Shown here: positions 15,698-25,111 of the stretch, in pieces
How the letters are laid out: each line of letters opens with the position of its first letter
Numbering within the stretch: the first letter of the stretch is position 1
From: Ferruginibacter sp.
GTDB lineage: Bacteria > Bacteroidota > Bacteroidia > Chitinophagales > Chitinophagaceae
NCBI GenBank assembly: GCA_017988335.1
Contig: JAGNRZ010000011.1
Span: 1 to 34,356, forward strand
Length of the DNA stretch: 34,356 nucleotides
Reading direction: 5' to 3'
Made by a program: the position numbers and the translations under genes
Notes under the pieces: model-generated
What the model was told of the DNA's origin: nothing
Database searches by the model: none
What the model saw: only the letters and a program-made list of their open reading frames with translations

Positions 15698-16456
15698 ATG
15701 AGCTACGAAATACAACAAGACGGTAAATTTAAATTTATAGAAGTAGGAGAAGGCGAACCCCTAGTACTATTGCATGGCTTATTTGGGGCATTAAGTAATT
15801 TTGAACCTTTAATTGAATTTTTTAGGCACAGAAACAAGGTTATAGTACCTATGCTTCCGTTACTTGAGCTAGATTTATTACACACTTCTGTAGGTGGACT
15901 GCAAAAATTTGTACAAAAATTTATTGAACATCGCAATTATAATAATGTACACTTACTGGGTAACTCCTTAGGAGGGCATGTAGGTTTAGTATATGTGTTA
16001 AAGCATCCAGAAAGAGTAAAATCATTAATACTTACTGGCAGTAGCGGTTTGTTTGAAAATGGCATGGGAGATACTTACCCCAAACGTGGCGATAAGGAAT
16101 ATATACGCAACAAAACTGCATTAACTTTTTACGACCCTAAAATGGCTACAGATGAGCTGGTAAATGAAGTGTTTGAAATTACAAACAACCGTTTAAAAGT
16201 TATAAAAATTATTGCATTAGCTAAAAGTGCTATTCGTAATAATTTAGGCGAAGAGTTAAATCAAATTAAACAACCAACTTGCCTTATTTGGGGCAACAAC
16301 GATACTATTACACCACCATTTGTGGGTAAAGAGTTTAATAAACTTATTCCTAACAGTGAGCTTCATTTTGTTGACAAATGTGGTCATGCCCCAATGATGG
16401 AAGTGCCCGATGAGTTTAATAAAATATTGAGTGCCTTTTTAGATAAACTAAAATAA
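15698..16456 (+). CDS. Alpha/beta hydrolase
   Basis: This 252-residue protein has the full alpha/beta-hydrolase set: oxyanion-hole HG at 26-27 (LLHGLFG), nucleophile Ser90 in GNSLGG (88-93), Asp202 in WGNNDTITPP and His230 in CGHAPMMEVP. It has no signal peptide, so it is cytoplasmic. The substrate is unknown; the family covers esterases, C-C hydrolases and many others. It is followed by a terminator. In other Bacteroidota a similar hydrolase often precedes the CBS protein and nadK, as seen here. Confidence 0.88.
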   Translation: MSYEIQQDGKFKFIEVGEGEPLVLLHGLFGALSNFEPLIEFFRHRNKVIVPMLPLLELDLLHTSVGGLQKFVQKFIEHRNYNNVHLLGNSLGGHVGLVYVLKHPERVKSLILTGSSGLFENGMGDTYPKRGDKEYIRNKTALTFYDPKMATDELVNEVFEITNNRLKVIKIIALAKSAIRNNLGEELNQIKQPTCLIWGNNDTITPPFVGKEFNKLIPNSELHFVDKCGHAPMMEVPDEFNKILSAFLDKLK

Positions 16457-16464
16457 AAAATTAC

Positions 16465-16489
16465 CGTCTCAATTAATTGGGGCGTTTTT
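16465..16489 (+). terminator. Intrinsic terminator after the alpha/beta hydrolase
   Basis: CGTCTCAA (16465-16472) pairs with TTGGGGCG (16477-16484), using two G.U pairs, around the loop TTAA and followed by five T. It ends the hydrolase transcript 9 bases after the stop codon. Confidence 0.7.
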
Positions 16490-16587
16490 GTTTTACAAAG
16501 CATCTATTTAACAAAACATTTTGTCATTATACATAAACCAATTGTAAAAAAATCGTTCTATAAAATTATATAGCAAAATTTTAGCCC

Positions 16588-17250
16588 ATGCTTACAGTAG
16601 AACTTATAAATAATAATATCCCTAGATTACAGCTACAAGACACAGTTAGTAAGGCTTTACAATTAATAGCCGATTTTAGACTAACACACTTACCTGTTGT
16701 AGCCGATAATAAATTTTTAGGCTTGGTTAGCGAAGAAGATTTGTTAGATGCTGAAGAGGAAAAGATGCCTATTGAATTAATGCAAGAAAATTTTATAAAT
16801 GCTTTTGTATTAGAAAACGAACACTTTTTAAATGCGGTTACCTGTGCCAATCAATTTGATAGCACGGTTGTACCCGTAGTTAATCAAGAAAAAGATTTTT
16901 TAGGTGTAATTATTACTGCCGATTTATTAAAGACAATTGGCAATTTTGCTGGCACAAATGAAATTGGTGGTATTGTGGTTTTAGAAATGGAACGTAGCCA
17001 ATTTGCTATTTCGCAAATAAGCCGAATTGTAGAAAGTAATGATGCTACTATCTTACATCTTAATACCACTATTCAAAAAGATACTGGCTTATTTACAGTA
17101 ACCTTGCACATTAATAAAAAAGAAATTTCTTCCATAGTATCTACTTTTGAAAGATATGATTACGATGTATTATACTATTTCGGTACAGAAATATTTGAAA
17201 ACGAAGTGCATAGCAACTACAAACATTTAATGAATTATTTAGATATTTAA
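16588..17250 (+). CDS. CBS-domain protein with ACT-like C-terminus
   Basis: In this 220-residue protein two CBS motifs fill about residues 1-120 (RLTHLPVVADNKFLGLVSEE and DSTVVPVVNQEKDFLGVIIT). The rest (GGIVVLEMERSQFAISQISR and the following strands) has an ACT-like pattern. CBS pairs usually sense adenosyl nucleotides; ACT domains usually sense small ligands. The gene sits two positions before nadK, an arrangement common in Bacteroidota. No enzymatic domain is present, so a regulatory role is inferred. Confidence 0.82.
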   Translation: MLTVELINNNIPRLQLQDTVSKALQLIADFRLTHLPVVADNKFLGLVSEEDLLDAEEEKMPIELMQENFINAFVLENEHFLNAVTCANQFDSTVVPVVNQEKDFLGVIITADLLKTIGNFAGTNEIGGIVVLEMERSQFAISQISRIVESNDATILHLNTTIQKDTGLFTVTLHINKKEISSIVSTFERYDYDVLYYFGTEIFENEVHSNYKHLMNYLDI

Positions 17251-17331
17251 TAATTATTATTATAGGAATTTACTGTTCGTTGTAGCCCCTAAAAGCCTAT
17301 TTTTACGTATATAAGTTATACAATTACATAA

Positions 17332-18813
17332 ATGAAAATAATTAGGCTTTTACTATTTTGTTGCTTTTTGTTCCTCTCCCAGTTGGCAATATCTCAATTT
17401 AGCAATTCAAATAGCCTATTACAAACTCCTACTGGCTTTAATTTGCCTGAGGACTCTACCAACCACTTACACATAAACAAGGTAACTGTTGCTGGAAATA
17501 AAAAAACAAAAGCTTATATAATTACCAGAGAGGCACAAATAAAAACTGGCGACTCTATACTAACTGCACAGTTATATAAAATAACAGAACAAGCCAGATT
17601 AAATGTTTATAACACTACTCTTTTTAACGATGTAAAAATTAATGTTATAGCCATCGATGCTTTTACAATTGATATTGAAATTGTTGTAAAAGAAAGATGG
17701 TACATTTATCCTACACCGCAATTTAGATTAGTAGATAGAAATTTTAACGAATGGAAAGATAAATATAATGCCGATTTACGCAGAGTTATTTATGGAGTTA
17801 AATTTGCTCATTATAATTTTAGTGGCAGAAGAGATCAAGTAAGATTATCTTTATTAAATGGCTACAGCAGAGGTGTATTAGTATCTTACACAGCCCCTTA
17901 CAGCAACCGCAAACTTACCGAAGGATTTTCTGTAGACCTTGCTTACACACAATCAAGAGAAGTAAATTATAGTACTAGCTATAATAATAGTTTAAAATTT
18001 TTCTCTATTCTTTCCAGTAAAGATTCAAATCTAAAAGCATTTATTAATAAAAATTTTAGCCTATCAACATCTTACCGTATTCGTAAAGGCGTTTTTAATA
18101 CACATGTGTTTGGTATTAATTTCAATAATAGCCAAGTAAGCGATTCTATAACTATTAAATACAATCCAAACTATTTTGGCAATTCAAAATCGTCTATTAG
18201 CTATTTAGATTTTTTGTACAGCTATCAGCATACCAATGTAAACAATGTAGCTTACCCACTTAAAGGAAACACTGCATTTGTAAGTGGCCTAAAAAGAGGA
18301 TTTGGTTTTAGTGGCGGTGTAAATTCGTTAATGCTAGAGGCAGGTTACAACAAATTTATTGACTTAGGTAAGGGTTGGTATTTTGTAAATGGTATTGCTG
18401 GTTTAATAAGGTTACCATTTAAACAAGCCTATATTAATCAACGAGGTTTAGGCTTTGGTGCAGCCTACTTACGTGGGCTTGAGTTGTATGCAATAGATGG
18501 TGTAGCTTTTGCGATAAATAAATCTACTTTAAAAAAGAAGATTGCTTCATTTAACATTAAAGTACCTTTTACTATTCCATTTTTCTTGAAGAAAAATGAC
18601 AAAATACCATTTACATTTTTTGCAAAAACTTATGCCGACTTTGGATACAACTACAGCAAAGAAAACGCAACATTTTTAACCAACAAACTGTTATACTCTG
18701 GAGGCTTTGGTATAGATATGCTTACTTTTTATGATTTTGTAGTTAGATTTGAGTATAGCTTTAACCAATTAAACGAAAAGGGCTTATTTTTACGCCTTCA
18801 AAGTAGTTTTTAA
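17332..18813 (+). CDS. BamA/TamA-like outer-membrane protein with POTRA domain
   Basis: This 493-residue protein has a signal peptide (residues 1-21, ending LAISQ). One POTRA-like domain starts at about residue 46 (HINKVTVAGNKKTKAYIITR) and runs to about 120. A beta-barrel region follows, with alternating aromatic strands and a C-terminal Phe (LRLQSSF), the usual barrel-assembly signal. It is much shorter than true BamA, which has five POTRA domains, so it is an Omp85-superfamily relative rather than BamA itself. Its place just before nadK suggests a conserved neighbourhood. The cargo is unknown. Confidence 0.8.
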   Translation: MKIIRLLLFCCFLFLSQLAISQFSNSNSLLQTPTGFNLPEDSTNHLHINKVTVAGNKKTKAYIITREAQIKTGDSILTAQLYKITEQARLNVYNTTLFNDVKINVIAIDAFTIDIEIVVKERWYIYPTPQFRLVDRNFNEWKDKYNADLRRVIYGVKFAHYNFSGRRDQVRLSLLNGYSRGVLVSYTAPYSNRKLTEGFSVDLAYTQSREVNYSTSYNNSLKFFSILSSKDSNLKAFINKNFSLSTSYRIRKGVFNTHVFGINFNNSQVSDSITIKYNPNYFGNSKSSISYLDFLYSYQHTNVNNVAYPLKGNTAFVSGLKRGFGFSGGVNSLMLEAGYNKFIDLGKGWYFVNGIAGLIRLPFKQAYINQRGLGFGAAYLRGLELYAIDGVAFAINKSTLKKKIASFNIKVPFTIPFFLKKNDKIPFTFFAKTYADFGYNYSKENATFLTNKLLYSGGFGIDMLTFYDFVVRFEYSFNQLNEKGLFLRLQSSF

Positions 18814-18823
18814 ATTATATAAA

Positions 18824-19699
18824 ATGCGTATAGCTATATACAGCAGAGGTATTGAAAATTCTCAACATCAAGATTTTAATTTGTTATTAAACGAATTAGA
18901 AAAGTATGGTGTAGAGCCAGTATTCTATCAAGATTTTTTCAACCAATTTTATTCATCCTTACAAATAAAAAAATATTCTACATTTAATTCCTCTACCGAT
19001 TTAAACAAATCAATAAGTTGTATGATTAGTTTAGGCGGCGATGGCACTTTATTAGATACAGTTACCTTAGTAAAAGATACGGGCACACCAGTTGTTGGTA
19101 TAAACTATGGCAGATTAGGTTTTTTAGCTAATATAGGCAAAGATGAAATGCAGCAAGCCGTAAAAGCATTAGTAAACCAAACTTATGTAATTGATAACAG
19201 AACATTACTACATTTAGATTCAAACATTCCACTATTTGACGATGTGCCTTATGCCTTAAACGAATTTTCAATTCATAAAAGAGAAACCTCTCCAATGATA
19301 AAAATTCACACCTATTTAAATGGTGAATTTTTAAATACTTTTTGGGCAGATGGATTAATTGTGGCTACACCTACTGGCAGCACTGGCTACTCATTAAGCT
19401 GCAATGGTCCAGTGGTTTTTCCCGATAGTGCAAGTTTTGTAATTACACCTGTATCTCCTCACAATCTTAACATAAGGCCAGTTATAGTACCAGATAATAC
19501 TATAGTATCTTTTGAAGTAGAAGGCCGTACTGACGGATTTATTTGCACTTTAGATAGTCGAAGAGAAATGGTAGCAAAAGAAATACAATTGGCTGTAAAA
19601 AAAGAAAACTTTGGAATAAACCTAATAAGGCTAAACGAAAATAATTTTTTACAAACCTTACGTAACAAACTAAGTTGGGGCTTGGATATTAGAAACTAA
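18824..19699 (+). CDS. nadK: NAD kinase
   Basis: The 291-residue product has the usual NadK length. The catalytic GGDGT motif is at 71-75 (SLGGDGTLLDTV). The downstream conserved segments YALNEFSIHKRE and VATPTGSTGYSLSCNGP are both present. The enzyme phosphorylates NAD to NADP using ATP or polyphosphate. The ATG is 10 bases after the barrel-protein stop, so co-transcription is likely. Identification is secure. Confidence 0.96.
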   Translation: MRIAIYSRGIENSQHQDFNLLLNELEKYGVEPVFYQDFFNQFYSSLQIKKYSTFNSSTDLNKSISCMISLGGDGTLLDTVTLVKDTGTPVVGINYGRLGFLANIGKDEMQQAVKALVNQTYVIDNRTLLHLDSNIPLFDDVPYALNEFSIHKRETSPMIKIHTYLNGEFLNTFWADGLIVATPTGSTGYSLSCNGPVVFPDSASFVITPVSPHNLNIRPVIVPDNTIVSFEVEGRTDGFICTLDSRREMVAKEIQLAVKKENFGINLIRLNENNFLQTLRNKLSWGLDIRN

Positions 19700-19720
19700 T
19701 TGTAATCCTTAATTACAAAC

Positions 19721-20707
19721 ATGGCTACTCAACAACGAAAAAGAATTAAATCAATTTTTATACTTTATTGGGTTTTACTTGCCTACATTATTGCCGCACT
19801 TATTTGGTGGTTTATTGCATTAAACAATCAAAATAAAAAAATGGCTGAGTATAAATTACAAGAGCTTGTGCCTGAGCAAGTCAATTATACTTCAATAAAA
19901 GAAAATATTTTAGCTCAACAAAAAAGAAAAACTATTCAATACATTGGCGAAGGCCTCACATTTTTTTTATTAATTGCAGCAGGTGCAATATTTGTTTTTA
20001 GAGCCGTACGAAAGCAGTTACGCTACAATCAAGAGCAACAACATTTTATGATGGCACTTACGCATGAATTAAAAACACCTATTGCCGTAGCTACATTAAA
20101 TTTAGAAACGTTACAGAAAAGAAAATTAGATGAATTTCGACAGCACACTTTAATTCAAAAAGCATTACAAGAAACCAATAGGCTTAATACGCTCTGCAAC
20201 AATATGCTTATATCATCGCAAATTGATGCTGCTAATTATATTGTAGAAGAAGAGGAGTTTAACTTAAGTGAAATACTTATCACTACCATTACTGAATATA
20301 AAAACAGATTTACTTCTTTTGCTTTTTTGCAAGATGTAGAAGAAAATATTTTTATAAAAGGAGATAGAATGCTTATTCAAATTGCGATAAATAATTTACT
20401 GGATAATGCTATAAAATATTCGCCTAAGCAATCTACGATTACTGCTAGTTTAGTAACATCCAACATGGCTTTATTAAAAATTAAAGATGAAGGCAAAGGC
20501 ATTGCAGAAGAAGATAAAAAACGAATTTTTGAAAAATTTTATAGAGGTGGTAATACTGCCACCAAACAAGCAAAAGGCACCGGAATTGGCTTGTACCTTA
20601 CAAAAAATATTGTAACAAAGCATAAAGGAAACATTTCCATGACAGATAATACACCAAACGGAAGTACTTTTGAAGTACAATTACCCATTGCACAACTACA
20701 TGGCTAA
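19721..20707 (+). CDS. Sensor histidine kinase
   Basis: This 328-residue inner-membrane kinase has two membrane segments (about 12-33 and 72-94) enclosing only about 38 periplasmic residues, so the sensing domain is minimal. Phospho-acceptor His115 is in THELKTP. The ATP-binding domain has the N box NNLLDNAIKYSP (224-235), G1 DEGKG (256-260) and G2 GTGIGL (286-291). No HAMP or PAS domain is seen. Its 3' end overlaps the start of the response-regulator gene by 8 bases, so the two are translationally coupled and form a cognate pair. The signal is unknown; the short periplasmic loop suggests membrane or accessory-protein sensing. Confidence 0.93.
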   Translation: MATQQRKRIKSIFILYWVLLAYIIAALIWWFIALNNQNKKMAEYKLQELVPEQVNYTSIKENILAQQKRKTIQYIGEGLTFFLLIAAGAIFVFRAVRKQLRYNQEQQHFMMALTHELKTPIAVATLNLETLQKRKLDEFRQHTLIQKALQETNRLNTLCNNMLISSQIDAANYIVEEEEFNLSEILITTITEYKNRFTSFAFLQDVEENIFIKGDRMLIQIAINNLLDNAIKYSPKQSTITASLVTSNMALLKIKDEGKGIAEEDKKRIFEKFYRGGNTATKQAKGTGIGLYLTKNIVTKHKGNISMTDNTPNGSTFEVQLPIAQLHG

Positions 20708-21404
20708 AAAAAAATCGATATTATTGGTAGAAGATGAAGAAAATCTTCAAGAAGCTTTAAAATTAAATTTAGAGCTAGAGGATTACGAAGTAAGCAGTGC
20801 TTACGATGGTGCCGAAGCATTAAAGCTAGTTCAACAAGAATATTTTGATTTAATAATTTTAGATGTAATGTTGCCCGAAATTGATGGTATAAGTGTTTGC
20901 GAAACCATACGTTTAAATAACACCGATATACCTATTTTAATTTTAAGTGCAAAAAGTACAAGTGCCGACAGAATTTTAGGATTAAAAAAAGGGGCAGATG
21001 ATTATTTAACCAAGCCTTTTAATTTAGAAGAGCTTTTGTTAAGAGTAAATAAGCTTTTAATAAAAAGTGAAAGATTAAGTAGCCGTACTCCTGTAACAGA
21101 TGTGTACCACATAGGCAAAAGCTCCATAAATTTTAAATCGCTTGAGTGTATTGACAAGGAAAATAAAAGCATTTTTTTAACAAAAAAAGAAGCTATGCTT
21201 TTAAAACTATTAATTGAAAATAAAAACGAGGTAGTTACAAGAGAGAAAATTTTGCAAACAGTTTGGGGTTACAATGTTTACCCCACTACTCGTACTATTG
21301 ATAATTTTATTTTAAATTTTCGCAAATATTTTGAAGAGGATAGTCGCAACCCAAAATACTTTTTTTCTGTTAGAGGTATTGGCTACAAGTTTACCGAAGC
21401 TTAG
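20700..21404 (+). CDS. OmpR-family response regulator
   Basis: From ATG 20700 the product has 234 residues; an earlier in-frame ATG at 20670 lies deep within the kinase gene and is unlikely. The receiver domain has the acidic pair Glu11-Asp12, phospho-acceptor Asp55 (LIILDVMLPE), Ser83 and Lys105 (YLTKPF). A winged-helix DNA-binding domain follows to the end (REKILQTVWGYN and the RTIDNFILNFRKYF helix). It is the partner of the upstream kinase. Its stop codon is only 2 bases from that of the convergent batD-like gene, leaving no room for a separate terminator. Confidence 0.94.
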   Translation: MAKKKSILLVEDEENLQEALKLNLELEDYEVSSAYDGAEALKLVQQEYFDLIILDVMLPEIDGISVCETIRLNNTDIPILILSAKSTSADRILGLKKGADDYLTKPFNLEELLLRVNKLLIKSERLSSRTPVTDVYHIGKSSINFKSLECIDKENKSIFLTKKEAMLLKLLIENKNEVVTREKILQTVWGYNVYPTTRTIDNFILNFRKYFEEDSRNPKYFFSVRGIGYKFTEA

Positions 21405-21406
21405 AT

Positions 21407-23242
21407 TCAACTCAATTTCTCTATACTATTTTGTACCCTATCATAAACCTCTTTTATCTGTGAGTGTTCTTCATTACTACCGTAGGGATTATACAATTTA
21501 TCATCTAACAAATGCAACGTACCACTAATTTCATCAACTACACTTGCTTCGATATTACTTTGCTGCATAGCATTTAAAATAGATTGTTTGTTGATTAATG
21601 CTCTATTAATATTAAATTTATAGCTCAAAAAAGAAACTAATTCTGCATGAATAGTTTTGTAAAACAATTTTTCATCTTCGGTGGTTAATGTTTCTTTAGT
21701 GTGCTGTAACCAATCTTTCTTAATTTCAATTGGTTTGTCTTCTATTTCAACATCCACAGTTGTTTGGTTGTTAGTAATAGTTTGTTGTTTTTTATCTTTT
21801 TTAACCCAAATAAAAATACTCAGTGTAATTATTGCTGCTAGCAATGCAATTACCCATTTTCTATTAGCGCTAATTTTACTTACCCAGTTTACTTTATTAT
21901 TACCAGTATTATTTACAGCTACAGCTTTCCCTACTCCTTTTTTTACCCATAAGTTTATAGGTGCTGTAAATACTTTTTTGTATTGCCCTGCCTTAATATC
22001 AAAAAAAACAAAAGTTATGCTGTCTAAAATATATTTACCAGTATCACTTACTACAAACGGAAATGAAAAGGTTTTACTACCGCTTATAGGCAAGGTAGTT
22101 TTATCTATATCTTCAGTAACAATGGCTTCAAAACTTTCAAAACCAACTGGCCATTTAGTTTCGGGTGCATTAATTAAGTGCAAATTTCCTTTACCACTAA
22201 CCTCTACTATAAGTTGATTAGCTGTATTAGTAAATACTTTATCATCTTTTAATTTTACACCAATTGTAAAGTTTCCTACAGCACCTTTAAATAAAGTAGG
22301 TACATTTTTGGAGGGCAATGGTTTTGCATCAATAGTTAGTACATCGCTTTCAATATTTACTTTTTCATTCACCATAGCTTCCTCTGGTATAGGCGATTGC
22401 CCAAAATCATCAAAAAAATTATCTTGCCTTTTTTTTATGTAACTATCTTTTATAAATGTAACTACATTTTCAACCTCAATTTTTTCAATTGATAATTGTC
22501 CTGCTTGCAAAGGATACAACTGAGCTCTACGTAAAACATATACATTATATTCTTTTCCATTTAGTTTTTCTATATTATAGTCCATACTACTCTGTTGCCC
22601 CATATCAATAACAGAAAAGCCATTAAAAGATGGATTTTTTACTATGTTACTTTCGCTTTTTAGTCTTGTATATAGCTTATATATAACATCAATTGGTTCA
22701 CCAACATATACTTGTTTTTTATCGACAAAAGTTTTTACAAACATGTTGCCTTTAATTTTATTAGCAACATTTTCTCCTTCTTTAATAATATAATCAGTAA
22801 TATTTGTTTTCTGCTCTTCATTATCAAACTCATCAAATACAGATTGTGGTGTTTGCATTTTTACACTTGCCTTATTAAGCACCTTTATTGTAATAGGCTC
22901 AGTTTTATACTCTTTACCATCAGCAATAGCAATAACTACAGGTATAGTAAAAGTGCCTACTGCTTTAGGTTTAATAATATAATTTAGGGCTAAATACTTT
23001 TTGGTTTTTCCGTTTACTATGCTAACACTAGTTTCCTCATTAGGACCACTTTCAATGCTAAAGCTTGTTAGCATAGGGTTGCTTATTTTTTGTACCGCTG
23101 TAGCATTTTCAACAACTAGTTTCAATTGTACATAATCTTCTTTACCAATTTCATTTGCAGAAACGGTGGCATAAAATTTTGTTTGTGCTATGCTATTGCA
23201 CATCCAAAAAAAAGAAATTAAAACTAAAAAATACTTAAGCAT
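21407..23242 (-). CDS. BatD family protein
   Basis: The 611-residue product has a signal peptide (residues 1-19, ending NSIAQ), a long beta-rich periplasmic region and one membrane segment near residue 465 (VIALLAAIITLSIFIWV). A cytoplasmic helical tail of about 130 residues follows. The early segment YVQLKLVVENATAVQKISNP and GKGNLHLINAPETKWP are typical of BatD (oxygen-tolerance) proteins. BatD works with BatA/BatB von Willebrand proteins in Bacteroidota; those genes are not here. A TATTTTTG promoter box lies just upstream. Its stop is 2 bases from the convergent response regulator. Confidence 0.86.
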   Translation of the reverse strand: MLKYFLVLISFFWMCNSIAQTKFYATVSANEIGKEDYVQLKLVVENATAVQKISNPMLTSFSIESGPNEETSVSIVNGKTKKYLALNYIIKPKAVGTFTIPVVIAIADGKEYKTEPITIKVLNKASVKMQTPQSVFDEFDNEEQKTNITDYIIKEGENVANKIKGNMFVKTFVDKKQVYVGEPIDVIYKLYTRLKSESNIVKNPSFNGFSVIDMGQQSSMDYNIEKLNGKEYNVYVLRRAQLYPLQAGQLSIEKIEVENVVTFIKDSYIKKRQDNFFDDFGQSPIPEEAMVNEKVNIESDVLTIDAKPLPSKNVPTLFKGAVGNFTIGVKLKDDKVFTNTANQLIVEVSGKGNLHLINAPETKWPVGFESFEAIVTEDIDKTTLPISGSKTFSFPFVVSDTGKYILDSITFVFFDIKAGQYKKVFTAPINLWVKKGVGKAVAVNNTGNNKVNWVSKISANRKWVIALLAAIITLSIFIWVKKDKKQQTITNNQTTVDVEIEDKPIEIKKDWLQHTKETLTTEDEKLFYKTIHAELVSFLSYKFNINRALINKQSILNAMQQSNIEASVVDEISGTLHLLDDKLYNPYGSNEEHSQIKEVYDRVQNSIEKLS

Positions 23243-23246
23243 AAAT

Positions 23247-23254
23247 CAAAAATA
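23247..23254 (-). promoter_or_regulatory. Putative -7 promoter box of the batD-like gene (TATTTTTG)
   Basis: Read on the minus strand, TATTTTTG fits TAnnTTTG and lies 4 bases before the ATG at 23242. A TTG at 23273-23271 lies 16 bases further upstream, a short but possible -33 spacing. The transcript would be leaderless or nearly so. Confidence 0.4.
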
Positions 23255-23311
23255 AGCACAGCTTATAAACCAATAAATTTTATAGTATAAGTGGTTAAAA
23301 ATAATGAAGAG

Positions 23312-24019
23312 TTATAAATCTCCTTGTTGTGGGCGTAATATTAATTCCTCAACACATGCTGAAACAGAAAGTTGAGAGGCAGCAAAAATTATTTTAGCTA
23401 CATCATCTGCTTCCATAATTCTATTATCTGTATTATCAAAACCTTTCCAGCTATTTGTGAATACCGCTCCTGGATAAACTGTGGTTACCTTTATATGGTG
23501 TGGCAACATTTCTTGTCGCAAGTTTTTACTGAACCCTGCCATTGCAAATTTACTTATGCTATATGCACCACCGTTTGGGTAGGCTTGTAAAGAAGCAACA
23601 GAGCAAATATTAAAAATGTGTTTTGGATTATTTTTAGTTGCATTAGCCATCATTGTAGGTAACAATTTACGGGTAAGGTGATAAGCACTATACAAATTGG
23701 TTTCAATTTGTTTTTCTAATAAGCCTTCTGGTTCATTATAAACATTGCCCGGTTCAAAGTAGCCAGCATTGTTAATTAATATAGTGGGAGAAATTTTATT
23801 TTCTAAAACCCAATCGCCAAAAGCTTTGGCATCTTTACTTAAATCAAATGGCTTAGCTTTTACAATTACAGAAGGAAAACGAATTTGTAAATCTGCTACA
23901 GCCTTATACAAATCTAGCTCCCCTTTTGAACATAATATTAAATTACAGCCATGGCTTGCAAATATATTGGCAATAGCTTTTCCAATGCCTTTTGATGCCC
24001 CTGTAATTACTGCATACAT
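23312..24019 (-). CDS. Short-chain dehydrogenase/reductase
   Basis: The 235-residue product is a classical SDR. The cofactor motif TGASKGIG is at 6-13, NNAG at 83-86, the catalytic Ser at 140 or 143 and Tyr153-x3-Lys157 in AYSISKFAM. Substrate and cofactor preference are not clear. The gene is 69 bases upstream of the batD-like gene on the same strand and diverges from the HAD gene. It is cytoplasmic. Confidence 0.92.
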   Translation of the reverse strand: MYAVITGASKGIGKAIANIFASHGCNLILCSKGELDLYKAVADLQIRFPSVIVKAKPFDLSKDAKAFGDWVLENKISPTILINNAGYFEPGNVYNEPEGLLEKQIETNLYSAYHLTRKLLPTMMANATKNNPKHIFNICSVASLQAYPNGGAYSISKFAMAGFSKNLRQEMLPHHIKVTTVYPGAVFTNSWKGFDNTDNRIMEADDVAKIIFAASQLSVSACVEELILRPQQGDL

Positions 24020-24044
24020 AATAATTATTTATTCAAAATTACGG

Positions 24045-24074
24045 TTGCTTATTATAAATTCAAATTGTATTTTG
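24045..24074 (+). promoter_or_regulatory. Putative promoter of the HAD gene
   Basis: A TTG at 24045-24047 and TATTTTG at 24068-24074 are separated by 20 bases, close to the Bacteroidota -33/-7 layout, although the -7 box is one base short of TAnnTTTG. The ATG follows at 24079, so the leader would be very short. Confidence 0.4.
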
Positions 24075-24078
24075 CACA

Positions 24079-24774
24079 ATGAAATATAAGCATCTATTTT
24101 TCGACCTCGACCATACTCTTTGGGATTTTGAAGCTAATTGCAAAGATTCTTTATCAAAAATTTTTCTTGAACAAAATTTAAGCACATTAATAACATCAGA
24201 TTTTGAAACTTTTTTTGCACAGTACCTACACCACAACGAAATACTTTGGAGTAAATATAACAATGGCAAAATAAAAGCCGATGAACTAAAGTGGAAACGC
24301 ATGTACCATGCATTACTTGATTTTAAAGTTGCCAATGAAAACCTAGCAAAACAATTAAGTAAAAGTTTTTTAGACTTATTGCCTACTAGAGATAAACTTT
24401 TCCCTCATACCATAGAAATACTTACCTATTTAAAAAATAAAAATTACGAATTACATTTAATTACGAATGGATTTAAAGATGTACAGCATAATAAATTAAA
24501 GTATAGCAACCTTACGCCTTTTTTTACACATGTAATTACTAGCGAAGAAAGCAATAGTGTAAAACCTAATGCAGAAATATTTGAATATGCTTTAAAAACA
24601 GCAAATGCCCTCCTTGCAGAGAGCATTATGATTGGTGATAATTTAGAAGCCGATATTGCTGGTGCAATAAATGCAAATATGGATTGCATTTTTGTAAACC
24701 ATGTAAATGCTACAACCACATTACAACCTACTTACACCGTTACACATTTAAAACAGCTGGAAGATATTTTTTAA
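24079..24774 (+). CDS. HAD hydrolase, YjjG-type nucleotidase
   Basis: This 231-residue HAD-family phosphatase has motif I FFDLDHTLWDF (nucleophile Asp9, acid Asp11), motif II in HLITNGF, the motif III lysine in SVKPNAEIF and motif IV in MIGDNLEADIAGA. The DHTLWDF form is typical of the YjjG family, which removes phosphate from non-canonical pyrimidine nucleotides. That substrate is inferred from family similarity. It is a stand-alone gene with its own candidate promoter, divergent from the SDR gene. Confidence 0.88.
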   Translation: MKYKHLFFDLDHTLWDFEANCKDSLSKIFLEQNLSTLITSDFETFFAQYLHHNEILWSKYNNGKIKADELKWKRMYHALLDFKVANENLAKQLSKSFLDLLPTRDKLFPHTIEILTYLKNKNYELHLITNGFKDVQHNKLKYSNLTPFFTHVITSEESNSVKPNAEIFEYALKTANALLAESIMIGDNLEADIAGAINANMDCIFVNHVNATTTLQPTYTVTHLKQLEDIF

Positions 24775-24868
24775 TAATTGTCTCTCCCTGATTTCGGAGT
24801 TGAAGCAGATACTATGAATTAAGCATTTGCTATTTATTTGTGTTCATTTGTGACATTCGTGGCTACAC

Positions 24869-24894
24869 AAAAAAGCCCCTCATTTCTGAGAGGC
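24869..24894 (-). terminator. Intrinsic terminator for the small Cys-rich gene
   Basis: On the minus strand GCCTCTCA and TGAGGGGC form an 8-base stem with one mismatch (24875-24882 with 24887-24894) around a 4-base loop, followed by six T (24874-24869). It lies 23 bases past the stop of the small Cys-rich gene. Confidence 0.7.
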
Positions 24895-24916
24895 CGTACT
24901 TACCCAAAGGGTTAAA

Positions 24917-25111
24917 TTACATTTTAACTTCAGCTGTTTTATTTTCGCTGTGCTTGTCTTTGCAACATGCTTTTTTTGCAGTTGCTGCCTTGTCTTTTGA
25001 ACAACAAGTTTGTCCTTTAGCACATTTTTTCTTTTTCTTTTTACCGTTATCTGCAATTGCAACACCAGTAACTAATAAAGCTGCTGTAGCTAGTAAGAAT
25101 AATTTTTTCAT
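24917..25111 (-). CDS. Small exported Cys/Lys-rich protein
   Basis: From ATG 25111 the product has 64 residues. A signal peptide (residues 1-20, ending GVAIA) leaves a mature peptide of 44 residues with five cysteines (C30, C36, C37, C49, C50), a run of six lysines and one His. The two CC pairs sit in similar contexts (CCSKDK and CCKDK), suggesting an internal duplication. The composition fits a small periplasmic metal-binding or metal-sensing peptide, but no family is recognised. A longer frame from TTG 25246 runs through a dispersed repeat and is rejected. A palindrome abuts the start and a terminator follows, so it is a compact single-gene unit. Confidence 0.75.
   Translation of the reverse strand: MKKLFLLATAALLVTGVAIADNGKKKKKKCAKGQTCCSKDKAATAKKACCKDKHSENKTAEVKM

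Noticed and set aside
17280..17305. TTG and TATTTTTA as promoter of the outer-membrane protein gene
   Set aside because: The -7 box lacks the final G and the spacing is 15 bases, shorter than usual; too weak to list.
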